Assembly (NCBI GenBank): GCA_026545225.1
Contig: CM048845.1
Location: forward strand, 103,102,033 to 103,166,032
Origin: Cornus controversa
Taxonomy: Eukaryota > Streptophyta > Magnoliopsida > Cornales > Cornaceae
Direction of reading: 5' to 3'
Length of the DNA: 64,000 nt
The notes under the pieces are model-generated. The model was not told the DNA's origin, did not search any database, and saw only the letters and a list, made by a program, of their open reading frames with translations. Below, in pieces: positions 1 to 11,869 of this stretch (the first letter of the stretch is position 1; the number at the start of each line of letters is the position of its first letter). Made by a program: the position numbers and the translations under genes.

Positions 1-765
1 TTCTTATGATGAATTTATTAGGTATGGTCAAGGACCTGCCTATTGGGAGTGCACTACCCTTTTTTTATGGCCATTGGGCTCAGCATGCCCTTATTATGTG
101 GACGTGGTCCAGGACCATCTGGGTGAGTAGACGTATAACCCAGCCACATGTGTGTTTTCGATAGTCCGGGACTATGCGATGCACACCATTGATTGGAGGG
201 GAGCCTGGGGCTCATGTGAGATAAGTGGAATTTAATATAAGTTAATCAAGATGGTTAACAAGTTTATGGTGTGAAATTGTGGAAATGGTGTTCTGTTTTA
301 TGTTTTGGTAATTATGACATATGGGAATTTATGACCTGAGATGAATACATGTAATTAATGTATTTTGACGAGTTACTTTTATATATGGAAATATAAGGTG
401 AATCCATTTGCTGAGCAGGGAATGTGTTTAGCAATCCCTTGTTGAGCTTGTGAGCTCACTCTTTAACAAATTTCAGGTACACGTTGATTGGAACGTGGAG
501 TCATGTGAGCCGGATTGAGATCATTTTGCTGTTTTCGTACTTCTTTGTAGTTCAATAAAGTTGATATGAACTTATGTAATAATGTCCAGGATTTTTATGA
601 ATTATATTAGACGATGCTACGTTTGTTTGTAGTTATTTATGTTTTCAATAAAATTCTTTTTGGGAGAGTTATACTATGTTGTGTGAGGTGGTTGTTGTTG
701 CAAATCACGCACTTTATTTAAGTATAGAACTAGTGTTTCTATTATTTAAATTTAGGGGCGTGACA
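1..765 (+). mobile_element. LTR fragment, probably Ty3-type retrotransposon (3' part of an LTR)
   Basis: The stretch ends at 765 with GGGGCGTGACA, the usual 3' end of many plant Ty3-type LTRs. It contains the familiar run of an LTR: a TTTAGCAATCCCTTGTTGAGC-like block near 428-450, ATTTCAGGTACACG at about 470, and AATAAA-like signals near 554 and 646. No tRNA primer-binding site follows, so this is either a 3' LTR or a solo LTR cut by the window edge. No coding domain is seen. A reverse-oriented relative of the same block occurs at about 52.2-52.7 kb. Family assignment is inferred from terminal motifs only. Confidence 0.5.
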
Positions 766-767
766 CT

Positions 768-900
768 CATGTAATTGTAACAAATAATTTGGACATACAA
801 ATAACAAAACTCATTGAGACATGGCTTCTGAATCTTGCCTGAAGGTCGTACTTTCTATAGCCTATAATGGAGGATTTTGTTTGCATGTTACTGTTTTATA
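768..900 (+). repeat. Direct repeat, copy 1 (partner at 1974-2110)
   Basis: The sequence from CTCATGTAATTGTAACAAAT through ATGGCTTCTGAATCT and TATAGCCTATAATGGAGGA recurs at 1974-2110 in the same orientation with scattered differences. The partners lie about 1.2 kb apart and enclose a TA-rich stretch. No coding potential is visible. They could be flanks duplicated by an insertion, or two members of an unidentified repeat. Confidence 0.6.
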
Positions 901-1000
901 TTTTTTTCCATCTTGAAGAGTTAACCACGTTTATGTTATTTTGGAATAAAAGACACAAAACGAGGCATTTAGTACAATAACAAAGCTACAACACATGTAG

Positions 1001-1472
1001 GGATGACAACGAGGTAGGTACGACACAGATTTGCCTAAATCCGTCCTCGCCTCACCCCCTTCAATACTATTTTCAAACCCATTACAGGTTTTGGACGGGA
1101 CATGATTTCAAAATTATTAATGGGAGAAAACTCCTCCCGTTCTCACTCCGCAGATTTGTAACCACATCAACCAAAATTCATTTTTTCAAAAAATACAAGT
1201 CCAGTGGTCAATATCAAGTACGATACTATTACATTCAAAGCAATACAACCCCTGTTTAAAGTAGAATAACAAGATTTCACAATTAAAGAGCTTATTACAA
1301 AAACTACATTCCACAATTAAATAGCCTAATAACAAGTATAATCTAACAATGAAAGAACGTTTAATACAACCAAAAGATAAAATAAAAACATAGTCCACAT
1401 CCAACAATTAAGAAAGCTTAATACAACTAAAACCAAAAGATGTTAGGTTAGATTTAGGTTAAAAAATTTAGA

Positions 1473-1509
<37 letters not shown>

Positions 1510-1680
1510 TTGGTGGGGTGGGTGCCGGTATGGGTACGGGACGAGTCCTTATGAAATTCCGAACCTGCCCCGTACTCGCAGCGGGTTCTACTTTTCTTTT
1601 CCAAACCCGCCTTTATGAAAAAAAAAAGAGTTCTTATACCCATCTCATATCGAGCAGACAAAATTGTCTTCCCTAAACAT
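1001..1680. mobile_element. Probable MITE remnant beginning TAGGGATGACAACG, with (AT)n
   Basis: GTAGGGATGACAACGAGG at about 1000 closely matches GTAGGGATGACAACGGGG at 23848, suggesting the same terminal sequence. The interior has C/G-rich blocks (about 1040-1060 and 1510-1610) separated by AT-rich DNA and a (TA)n run at about 1475-1506. No clear opposite terminus (CATCCCTA) is present, so the element is truncated or the right boundary is not recognisable. Confidence 0.35.
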
Positions 1681-1973
1681 AGGTCCTCTACTGTTGAAGA
1701 CGTCTATTGTAGCGTGCTATAAAATTTTCAATATACTTAAATCCATTTTTAACACATTTTTTCTAGATTTCAATGTGTTGAAATCTAGAACAAAAATGTG
1801 TTGAATTCTAAAATAAATGTGTTAAACACACTTTAAATCTTTATTTTTAATTTTAATGCACTAAAATTGTAATTAAATAAATTCGTTCTATATGTAGATC
1901 AAATGTTTTGAAACACAATTTAAATACATTAAAAAACCCTTAGAGGAGGGACTTCTACAACAAAGGGTCCAGA

Positions 1974-2110
1974 CTCATGTGGTTATAACAAATAATTCGG
2001 ACACACAAATAACAAAATGCGTTGATACATGGCTTCTGAATCTGTTTGCATGTTTTGCCACAAAATTCTATAGCCTATAATGGAGGACTTAGTTTGCATG
2101 TTTTGCGACA
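1974..2110 (+). repeat. Direct repeat, copy 2 (partner at 768-900)
   Basis: Same-orientation partner of 768-900: CTCATGTGGTTATAACAAAT, then ATGGCTTCTGAATCT and TATAGCCTATAATGGAGGA. A short internal duplication of TTTGCATGTTTTGC surrounds the last block here but not in copy 1. Confidence 0.6.
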
Positions 2111-2189
2111 AAATTCTAGAAAACTGGGGTTTAATAAGACGTATTTTCTATGCATTGTTTCATGTTATTGACCAGCAGAAGAATGCTCA

Positions 2190-2290
2190 TTCTCATACTT
2201 TGCTAGCCGTTGGATGAAGCTAGTCCATCACAAAGACTCCAATCATTGATATCAATTTATGATTACCTCAATGATTGGCCTTTTCTTACT
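2190..2290 (+). repeat. Dispersed repeat (partner at 6412-6480)
   Basis: CATACTTTGCTAGCCGTTGGATGAAGCTAGTCCATCACA, read in parts, matches the stretch starting near 6415 in the same orientation. It has no coding signal. Function and family are unknown. Confidence 0.45.
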
Positions 2291-2579
2291 ATTTTACAAG
2301 AAAAAAACATTGTAATGAGAAAATTAAAGTGGCCTTTTCTTTCTTTTATATATGTATATACTTGTATGCATTTACAGTGCGGAACCAAAATTTTACTTAA
2401 GCAAGAACAATCATGAATAATAATAAGATAATTTTTTTATTGAACCAAAATAATAAATAATAATATTTAAATATTGATTTATAATATTTTCAATCAATAC
2501 ATTTTTAATTGTTCATGACAAAATTTTGAGTTACGCACTGTGAAAATAGTTTAGTTAATTTAGTGTAAGATGATATTCC

Positions 2580-3157
2580 TTAGACCTAGAGGGGTGAAGA
2601 GGTCTTCGTGCTCAATTTTTATAATTGATTAATTACTTACAACAATTAACAATTAAATATCTAAACCAATTACAAAATAAATAAAGTAAGTAAGGAAAGT
2701 TAGAAATGACACCAGAAATAACCTTGAGAAATGAGAAAATCACGAGGTGAGACAAACGCAATCAGAGAAACCAATTCACTATCTTGAAACAAAGTACAAC
2801 AGATTCCTTCATAAACTCACACTCACTCCACTCTAACAAGAACTTAGCGTCGAACACCTCATGCTTACTCTTGCGACTCCTTCATCCAATTGTTGCAGAT
2901 TTTAAACTAACGCTACAATCTTCAAAGATCAAATAAAGTAGAATTGAGAAATCAAAATTGCTGCTCTGAGACTAATGTAGACTCTAAAGATCTCGTTGAT
3001 TAGACTGAGAAGAGTATCATAACTTAAACACTTCGTGTGTGTGCTCTCAAAAATAAATTCAAAAAAGAATTTCTCTCATAAAAATCTCTCTAAATTCCAA
3101 AATATATTTTTCTCTTTTTTGAATTGTCTCTGTCTAAAAGCTTAAATAAATTGAAAC

Positions 3158-3215
<58 letters not shown>
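2580..3215. mobile_element. LTR-retrotransposon remnant (related to 13680-14300), ending in (TA)n
   Basis: CCTAGAGGGGTGAAGAGGTC near 2586 and the block around 2830-2910 (AACACCTCATGCTTAC, TTGCGACTCC, TTGTTGCAGA) match the stretch at 13691-14010 in order and orientation. The GAGGGGTGAATAGG-type motif is common near LTR-retrotransposon ends in plants. No protein domain remains. A long (TA)n run occupies 3162-3216. Confidence 0.4.
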
Positions 3216-3218
<3 letters not shown>

Positions 3219-3323
3219 CATAAAGAGTCCTAATATTGTTTGAAAAATAAGTTAAAAATTGTTCTATGACTTCCCATAAGTTTTAGACTAATATGGAAAC
3301 AAAATTATACTAGGACTTCCTAT

Positions 3324-3948
3324 TAGGGTTGCAACTCAGGCGGGTTGAGCGGATTAAAGGTACAACTCGGACTCAACCCTATATATGAAATATTCAACCC
3401 TAACTACTCAACCCAAGCCCAACTCATCTTTAAATTTTTAAACTCGGGTTTGCAACTCGGGATGAAATTTCAGATAAGAAAGCCGGTTAATTCAGGTTAT
3501 CTATATCACAAATCTACATATTGAAAATTTAAAGTGATCTTTAATAAGTTTCACATTAAATTACTCCAAAACACACAAAAAATTAAGAACTTATTGCAAA
3601 TTTCTAAAAAATTACAAATATATTTTTAGGAAATTAATTATCCAAAGTGTTAACATACAATAAATTAAAATTTAAATAAAGGAAGTTGAAAAGAAAAATG
3701 TTATCATAATTTGAATATTATATATAATATATTTAAAATAAAAATTATGTATAAAAATAATATTAGAATTCGGGTTTGAGTTAGGCTTAGGTTGTTGGCA
3801 CTTTAACCCAAGTACAACCCTAATTAAATTCGGATTGAAATTTTTCAATCCAAACTCAAACCTAATTGTAAAAATAGTTGCCTAAGCTCGTAAGAAATTT
3901 GGCTGAGCTCAGATTGAGTTCGAGTTGCCCAACCCAAGTTGCTCCCTA
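3324..3948 (+). mobile_element. hAT-type MITE (TAGGGTTGCAACTC ... TTGCTCCCTA)
   Basis: The left end is TAGGGTTGCAACTC and the right end is AAGTTGCTCCCTA, giving short terminal inverted repeats. The 8-bp flanks CTTCCTAT (3316-3323) and CTTCTCAT (3949-3956) agree at 6 of 8 positions, consistent with an aged hAT target-site duplication. The interior is subterminally rich in CAACCC/GGGTTG words. The element at 24239-24836 is the same family in inverse orientation. It is non-autonomous and has no ORF. Confidence 0.7.
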
Positions 3949-3956
3949 CTTCTCAT

Positions 3957-5448
3957 AAGGTTTCATCCCACACATATCAACTAAGTGCGACTCTGCAGGT
4001 TTTGAATTCTGCACATAAACCAAGAATTGTTGGACCGATTGAGACCAAGTGGGACCAGTTGGACTTTGTAAGAATTATATTTTTCACTAAAAATTCATTT
4101 TTCTAAGTTTAAGACCTCCCATACTTCAGATATAATGTCATCACTAACATCCATATGCTAAATGATGTTTTCCAATCAATTCCACGGTACATGGACACTT
4201 CCTTTTCAACTTTGACGATCAAGACATAAAATTGAATAAAAATTATAACACAATTAACAAGTTTTGACACCAAAATTTGTCAACATTTTAATGAAATCTC
4301 AAAGAATTTTCATGTTTTGAAAGTGTTGTATGCTAAACATTATTAATGCTATTAAATGTTTTTCTTTTTAAACAATCTATTGATTGTAATAAAATATTAT
4401 TCTTTTTTTTCAAAGTTAAAATCCTATTTTGCAAAGAGAACAATATTAGTTAAGAAAAGGGATTTGAGTTTCTTGCATATCAATTGGTCCACATTGTCCT
4501 TTTGTTTTGCAGTGAGATTGAGAATAAAAAAAAGAATCCGAAATCGAGGAGGTGAACTCAGTGTAGGTCATAAAAATGAGGGGCAAAGATAATTTGAGAA
4601 AGAAAAAAAAATGGCAGAAGAAAGTGTTGAAGACTCTCAAATTCAATAATTTTTAAACAATTTTGAGTTGGAGCAAATTCACATTTATAAAAATATATAT
4701 ATACATGAAAACTAGAATAACAACGGTGGAATATGAAGGAGGAGGAGAGTGGCCGCATTTTTATATACGCATGGATATTATTAAGTAAATTATAATATAT
4801 AGATTTGTAATAACATTTTTGCACAATGTGTCACTTTGTTTCAAACTATCATAGATTAACATTCGGGAAAAAAAAATCACTTCAAAAAAATAATATGAGT
4901 GTGAAGTTTCACAAGTGAGGATCTCCTCTGGAAGAGGTCTTTCAGCATGTTTGTTATTTTTAAAAGTATAAATACTTAAAGAGATGATTGTTGGGATTAT
5001 ATATAAATTTTAGAAACTCAATAAAAAGCATGACCATGCACCAAGGACTATATAGTCTTTGACATCTCCTCTGCCTTCCAAAGTGGAAGGTGAGAGTTCC
5101 ACTGTCCTGAGAGATAAATGGGTGTGTGAGTTCTTTGTCAAGATAAATAATAATAATAACAATAACAATAACAAGCATGACTTTTGAAAATCAGTTTATA
5201 TTTTTTTGTCTCACCAATAGACACAACTATTAATTAAATAAGTAATAAATAATAATAAAAATATAATATTTCATTCACCAAATTGTAAAATGAAATCCTA
5301 AAGTAATTTGATCTTGAGTAGTCATAGAAATCTATGAATTAGATTTGCGTAACTAATAGCAATCCTGTAATTTAAGAAGTCTCCCATTTAATTAATATTG
5401 ATATTTGATATAAAATAATATTATAAAAGTTTCATAAAATGTACAGCA
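3957..5448. other. AT-rich intergenic stretch, no gene recognised
   Basis: Only short open frames with no domain or codon signal occur here. The region carries an (AAT/AAC)n run at about 5145-5175 and the first copy of a roughly 170-bp direct repeat (5251-5420, partner 6121-6310). Nothing else can be supported. Confidence 0.5.
5251..5420 (+). repeat. Direct repeat flanking a MITE, copy 1
   Basis: Words such as ACTAATAGCAATCCT and ATTAATATTGATATTTGAT occur here and again at 6121-6310 in the same order and orientation. The two copies flank the MITE at 5449-6089. Confidence 0.55.
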
Positions 5449-6089
5449 TAACCTCTATAAACTAATATTTGATAAATTAATAATCTTTTTTAAATAATAA
5501 ATTACGTCGGTCCTGACTTAGGCCATCGTACTAAATTAATAATTTTGTTAAATTTATTAGATAATACGTTACGGAAGTTTCTTTCTAGGTTTCCATTAGT
5601 CCCACTCATACATAAATTAATAATTTGATAAGAAGTACATATAAGATTGACTATATATAATGTTTTCTTGAAATATGAATATAATATTTCTTGTCTTTTT
5701 TGAAATTTAAGTCTAGTTAGGTCTTATTTTAATTTTCGTAATGCTCTCAAAAGTTCTGGGGTTGTATTCTCATATTGCAACAAAAAATTATTTAGTGTCA
5801 TTGATGCTTTTGGTGCTTCTTTGCGTGAAACGACTCCAAAGTTATTGTATCGTTCTGTGCTTAAAATATCCGAACTTGTGTCATTCTTACCGGGATAATT
5901 CAAGAGGTAGTTGATATCCGTTATATCACGGTACCCAACTCAATGATTATTAATGTATTGAATCTTTAAGACTATTGAGAAACTAAAATATAATGTACAT
6001 AAAATGTTTTGTTAAATTAATAAGTTATTAATTTATCATTTAATTAATAAAATTTATGTAGTTCCAACGCTATTAATTTATAGAAGTTA
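5449..6089. mobile_element. MITE with TAACCTCTATAAACTAATA terminal repeats
   Basis: The left end TAACCTCTATAAACTAATA (5449) is the inverted match of the right end TATTAATTTATAGAAGTTA (ends 6089), with two mismatches in 19 bases. Subterminal AATTAATAA words recur throughout. Repeats of this form are widespread in dicots, but I cannot assign a superfamily because no clear target-site duplication was found. Confidence 0.6.
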
Positions 6090-6120
6090 TATCGTATATA
6101 AAAAATAAAAGTTCTATTGA

Positions 6121-6310
6121 CATATAAATAAATCAATCTAATATTATATTCACTAAATTATAACAAGAATATGTAAAGTAATATGATTTTGTGTATCTTA
6201 GAGTCTTAGAAAGTCTATTAATTAGATACGAGTAACTAATAGCAATCCTATTTTAACTAAAAGGCTCCATTTTAATTAATATTGATATTTGATCTAAAAT
6301 ATATAAAAAA
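6121..6310 (+). repeat. Direct repeat flanking a MITE, copy 2
   Basis: Partner of 5251-5420, with matching ACTAATAGCAATCCT and ATTAATATTGATATTTGAT blocks in the same order. The position on either side of the 5449-6089 element suggests a duplication event unrelated to, or much older than, a simple target-site duplication. Confidence 0.55.
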
Positions 6311-6806
6311 ATGTATAAATGATTAATTAGTTTCTAGGAAACTGAGGTTCAGTAAGATAGGGTTTGTCTGTATTGTTTGTCACTTTATTTTTACAGGTAG
6401 TATAAGAGTAGGCATACTTTGCTAGCTGTTGAATGAAACTAATTCATCACAGTTATACAATTTATGATTACATTGGATTCTCCAAATAGTTTTTAATTAA
6501 TTTATAAAATAGAGTGTTTTTACAATTTAGTTTCCAAGAAAAAACATAATAGTGTACTTGAAATTACTTTTTTCTTTTTAATTCTATTTCAGAAAACAGT
6601 TTTTGAAAAAAGTAAAACAAAATTTTGAATTATTTTCTATTATTATGTTATTTGAAAACATAAAATTGAACCAAGAAGACCTCAAAAGGCAAGAGTAGAA
6701 TATTTATTTTAAGAAAGCGATACATAAAATCTGCTATAGTATTAGTTAACAAGCTATAGTTTTCATCATGTTATATACACAATTACACACACATACATCA
6801 TATATG

Positions 6807-7038
6807 TGTAGTAACCCTTTTGGACGGGTGTGAGAGCGAAGACAAGACAGTGGGCTGAGCTATCACACTAATAGGGTGTGCTCAATCCCATATCGCCTGG
6901 TTGTGGGGATGTGCTTATATGTAATACGTTCTCTTCAAATGGTATGAGATCTTTTAGGATAAAATTTAAGAGCAAAATCGTACAGGCTTAGGCCTAAAGC
7001 GAACAATATCATACCATGTGTAGAAGCAAGATATTACA
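6807..7038 (+). mobile_element. Solo terminal repeat of a TRIM element, with 5-bp TSD
   Basis: It starts TGTAGTAACCC and ends GATATTACA, and is collinear with the roughly 245-bp terminal repeats at 11.2-12.7 kb (GGACGGGTGTGAG, CTGAGCTATCACAC, CAATCCCATATCGCCTGG, TTCAAATGGTATGAG). It is flanked by a perfect ATATG duplication at 6802-6806 and 7039-7043. No internal domain or second repeat follows, so this is a solo LTR left by recombination between the two ends of one element. It is 232 bp, slightly shorter and more diverged than the array copies. Confidence 0.85.
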
Positions 7039-7043
7039 ATATG

Positions 7044-9118
7044 TATGATCATGTATCTTTCACTAGTTTCCGAGAAAGATTAAAGGCCCCATGAGTAGTA
7101 AACATTCCAAGAAAGAGTACAGAGACACATGGAAGAAAGTTCAATTTTCCATTTGAGTCTATTGACCCAAAAATTCCTATATGCAGAGAAAGACCATTGA
7201 GTGTGTGAATGGTCATCTTTTTACATGAAAAGCAGATAGATATATATATATATATATATTCTTTACTTTGTAAAAAACCAAGTGCAAAACCACATGCTAC
7301 ATTCCATATGGCTACATTTTCTTTCTAGAAAAGGTGATCACGACCCTATGAATCAGATCATGACATTGGCCACAACAAAGAAAAATTCGAATTCGAGGAC
7401 CATGGTGGTCCTAGATATTGTTGACTACTACTACAGTGTGTGAATCATTTTAGGCTAGATAATGGTGCACTAATATGGGTATGTCCCCATAGATCATGAT
7501 GTCCCGTCCGAACCATTATTGCGCACTAAAGAATGTGATACATATATATATATATATAGTTGTGTAGGTATAGATAAGTTTTATCACTAAAAATCGAAAG
7601 ATATACCATACGACAAGTAATGCACAAAACAAATCTTAGAGAGATGACCACCAGGCCATTAGCCCATGTAGTATGACCTGTCCTCCTCAGAGTGTAACCT
7701 AAAAAACGAAGAAGAAACGTGTGGTGAATGACACAAATGAGGCTACATACTGTCGAGCTTTACAATGGGCTAGGTTGAATTTCATTTTCTTGCGCTGGGA
7801 TAAGTAGGCTAATGTGGACCTAGAGGCTTTGTTGAATGTTTCGAAGCTACAAAAGTATACCGCAAACTGTAACAGAGAAGCTTTGTTGAAATGTTTTGAA
7901 GCTTTCAAGCCCATGAATACAAACTAAAAGGATATAGCACAACCAGAGAGAAGGCCACAATTTTTTTTTATTTATTTTTTATTTTTTACAGTTGGTGCAT
8001 TAACAAAAAGTATGAGAAAATTTGTGCATGAAAGATCATTTCAGAGATCGGTCAAAGATTAACATAGAGCGGTAGCGCGAAAGCTACAAATTCTATAGAA
8101 AAAAATATAATTTTTTTAATTGCCACCAAAATTAGCAAAATTTTAAAATATTTAACAATTTATTTAAATTCAACCAATTGTAATACAAATAAATATCAAA
8201 ACAAGCCCAAAAAGTTTCACAATTTTTTTATATGAAGTGTATTCATGTACAATTAATCAATTATTAAATTTTTTCTCTTTTTTTCTATTTTATATTGTTT
8301 TAGAAATAAGCAATTTCAAGAATTAAAGGTATGTTTGTGTAAATTATATATATATATATATATAAGTTTTATCAAGGTAGTATAAATTTTTCTTCAAAAT
8401 TTTCATATAGATGAAAATGAAATTAATGATATTTCTATAAAAAATGAGAAGGAAATATGGGAAGAAAATCAATGTTAGTAGAATTATGAACTTAATTAGA
8501 AATATTTATTAAAAATAGGACTTAGTTGTACGTCCTAACAATATTTTAAAGAGAATTTCTAACAAAATTTTAAAGGACTTATTGGATTTTTAAGATCGAT
8601 TTTCTTTCTTCAGTAGATAAATTGAGTTTTATTAAACCAAAGAGAATTTCTACAAAACTAAAATGTATAATATAATTAGAAAATTTGTTTGGCTGTCAGT
8701 TCTGTGTTTTTTGTAATTTTTGAAAAAATATTTTTTATTTTTATATAAGTTGATTTGAGATAACTAAATCAAAGAATTTCATAATTAAATATGAACAACA
8801 AAAAATTACAAAAAAAACTGAAATATTGAGATGGAAGTACAAAACTTGCCCATTAATAATCTCTCTCCCGTCTCCACGACGTCATTTTTTATCTTTGCTA
8901 TAAACGTTATCTTGATAGTACATACCTGAAATATCTTAACGGTTTAAAAAAGTGATATGAATATTTTGTTCTGTGAATGTATAAATAGATAGTACACATT
9001 GCGGGTTCACAACATATACTTTATGCAATATTTTACCAAAATGAAAAGTCTAAATTGCGTTAAATTCTCCAAACTATTATTATTAAATAGACTAAAGAAC
9101 ATTATTGGAGCACACAAA
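7044..9118. other. AT-rich intergenic stretch, no gene recognised
   Basis: Holds short (TA)n runs (about 7244-7259, 7545-7558, 8350-8365). The only reading frame of note (7699-7914, minus) is about 70 codons with no domain, and I do not call it. No RNA gene was recognised. Confidence 0.45.
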
Positions 9119-9830
9119 TATGACTGATTTTATTTCATGTTAAGTAGATATTAGTATAGACATTAAAAAAATTATGTGATAGATCTAAAATATAATTTGA
9201 GATTATTTTCAATTTAATTCACTTTAGAATGTGGCTCAATGAGTCAAAAAATTCAAAACTAGACTGACAAAAAATAAATGAGTCATGGGTTGATCCAAAT
9301 TGTTTAAGAACTCCAAGCCCACTAAAAAATAAGTCAAAGGATAATTAATATATATGTATAAATATTTATCATCAAAGATAATTATATATATATATATATT
9401 AATTGAATAATTATCACAATATCATCAAAAATAATTATCAAGAGTAAAAGAAGTTACTAATTTGCTTCTCCAAGAAGTCTATAAATAGAGGTAGAGGGTG
9501 AAGGAAAAAGAAGGAGAAGACTCTCAGAGAAAGTTGAAACTCTGCAGGATTCTTCACTCAAAATCCAAATCTCCAAAGCATTTTAATCCTGGAGGAGAAA
9601 AACAACAAGCACATCATCCAGGTGCCGTTCTTCACCAAAGTTTCAATTCAAGATCAAGCTCTAGCAGCCTTTGAATTCGAATCACCAAAGAGATTGAATC
9701 AAAGAATTTGTCTTTCTTTTGTAAAGATTTACAGAGATTTATAAACCATATTTCTTGAAATTAATAAAATTGATATATTTGTTCACGTATTTTGATCTTA
9801 TTCTCGAACTCAAAATTTGTGTGTACAGAC
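9119..9830 (+). mobile_element. Copia-like LTR region with TATA box
   Basis: CTATAAATAGAGG at about 9479 is a strong TATA context, followed by GAGAAGACTCTCAGAGAAAG and a CA-rich untranslated-type stretch with AATAAA near 9763. This TATA-to-polyadenylation layout over about 350 bp with no ORF is typical of an LTR (U3-R-U5) rather than a gene promoter. Exact ends and a target-site duplication were not found, so boundaries are approximate. Confidence 0.35.
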
Positions 9831-10580
9831 ACGATTCATGTTGTTGTGTATAGATATTTTATTCTAATATATAACATAAGGCGACTATTGTTCATGTTAA
9901 GGAGGCCTAACTAGAACATAATATTTAATAATTATTAATAATCTAACACAACACTATCTACGTAATCCGTTTAATAAATGGATCAAGACATGACGCAATA
10001 CGATTGTTGGATTTAAAGTAATAAGCAACCTAACTTCTAACAATTTAATCATTCCCAACAAAACTTTGTTTCTCTGATTGCATTCTTTGAGAGCAATAAC
10101 CTCATACAACACTAAAATATATTCCTATAATATAAATGTGAAAGGTTTAATAATCTAACAATAACTTGACTAACTCCATTTTTTTCTTTTTTTGAAAAAA
10201 TTGCACTTTAATTGACTTGATAGTCCTAAATAACAAAGTAGTGTATTTTAAATTTTCAATTTTCATCTAGGTTAAAATAGGCAAAATAATTTGCACATAC
10301 ATTGAAAATCATCATTCGGGATCATTTCAAATTAAAATGCACTTAAACTCTAATTTGTAAATTATTCAACTTTCTTTGTTGAATCAAATATTTCCATTAA
10401 AAAAGGACTCTTGTACTCATCTTCTTACCAACAAACGATCAATTGATGTTGCTTCTTAATGTGATTCTCTCTTTCGTCCTTATTAATTACCATTATTATT
10501 TAATATTATTATTTTATAATTAAATATCAATAAAAATTAAGGCATACAAGTTTTCAAGAATTGAAGAATCTTTAACTCTA
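9831..10580. other. Intergenic, nothing recognised
   Basis: AT-rich sequence without a long ORF, repeat or RNA gene that I can support. Confidence 0.4.
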
Positions 10581-10728
10581 ATGAAAAAATTCTTGAATAC
10601 CCAGGGTTATCGTACCTCCCACCACACACAACCAATGAAGTATTGTTATTTCTCATTATTAAGGGATAATGAAGAGTTATTATTGGCAGTGGGTGGTGGG
10701 GGTACGGTATTCAAAACTTTCTTCAATG
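10581..10728. mobile_element. Short MITE-like inverted repeat (about 148 bp)
   Basis: The left arm (AATTCTTGAATACC ... GTACCTCCCACCACAC) is the inverted match of the right arm (GTGGGTGGTGGGGGTACGGTATTC ... TCTTCAAT, read in parts), with arms of roughly 45 bases and a few mismatches. The size and structure fit a small MITE. No convincing target-site duplication was seen. Confidence 0.5.
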
Positions 10729-11203
10729 GTAGATAAAAGTGAATGCCAGAAAGTATAATCATTCACCAACTTTATGCTTTATTAAGAAAACACTATCAAA
10801 AGAGGCTATTTATCAAGACGTGTTGGAGTCTCATTCTTGGTAAGAGATGTTTTCCATGTTGATTTCTAAACCATCACTTCAGTCTCTTATCATTTTACCT
10901 ACAAATTTTTTCTTAATGTTAACAATTTTTTTACTAAACAATAATACATTTTTCTCTGCCAACCCTATTTGATGTCAATCACATATAGATAACGTTAAAT
11001 GTTCTCTTATTCTTAATAGCTCGCATAGACAAAACGAAATTACATGTATATTTAAATCAAAGTCAGACATACATGGCAATTAAATTTTCTTTTTTATTTA
11101 ATCAAATAAAAATAATTAATTTTTCTCTCTCAATATATATATAAATTACCAAGATCAATCTAAATTTATAGCTATTATGGTGTTTGTTGTAATAGTCTTT
11201 ACC

Positions 11204-11446
11204 TGTAATACCCCGCTCCAACACATGGTATAATATTATCCACTTTGGGCCTAAGACTGCATGGTTTTGCTCTTGAGTTTTACCTCAAAAGGCCTCATAC
11301 CATTTGAAGAGAACACACTATATATAAGCATATCCCCTTTTCCACACCCAGGCGATGTGGGATTGAACACTATGTCAGTGTGGTAACTCAGCCCAGTGTC
11401 TGTCTTCACACCTGCCCACTCACACCCGTCCACAAGGGTTACTACA
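11204..11446 (-). repeat. TRIM terminal repeat, minus orientation (outer left)
   Basis: Runs from TGTAATACCCCGCTCC to GGGTTACTACA, i.e. the reverse complement of the plus-oriented repeat. It is preceded immediately by TTACC. The 243-bp copy is complete. Confidence 0.85.
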
Positions 11447-11551
11447 ATCCACCCTTCTACGAGGCCCGATGTCATCGTCGGCACACTTTCGGCTGGGTTC
11501 AGGCTTTGATACCAACTATAATACCCCGTTCTAACACATGGTATAATATCA

Positions 11552-11799
11552 TAGTAACCCTTGTGGACAAGTGTGAGTGGGCGGGTACGAAGACAGACAC
11601 TGGACTGAGTTACCACACTGACAGGGTACAGGGTGCTCAATCCCACTCGTCTAGGTGTGGAGAAGGGGATGTGCTTATATGTAGTGTGTTTTCTTCAAAT
11701 GGTATGATGCCTTTTGGGGTAAAATCCAAGAGCAAAAACCGTGTGGGCTTAGGCCCAAAGCGGACAATATCATACCATGTGTTGGAGCAGGGTATTACA
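11552..11799 (+). repeat. TRIM terminal repeat, plus orientation (5' repeat)
   Basis: From about TAGTAACCCTTGTGG to GCAGGGTATTACA. The first two bases are altered relative to the TGTAG consensus, at the junction with the truncated minus repeat. It is followed directly by a primer-binding site (GTTAGTATCAGAGCC, one mismatch to the expected motif). Confidence 0.8.
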
Positions 11800-11869
11800 G
11801 TTAGTATCAGAGCCTGAACCCAGCCGGAAGTGTGCTGACGAGGGCATCGGGCCACGTAGGGGGGTGGAT

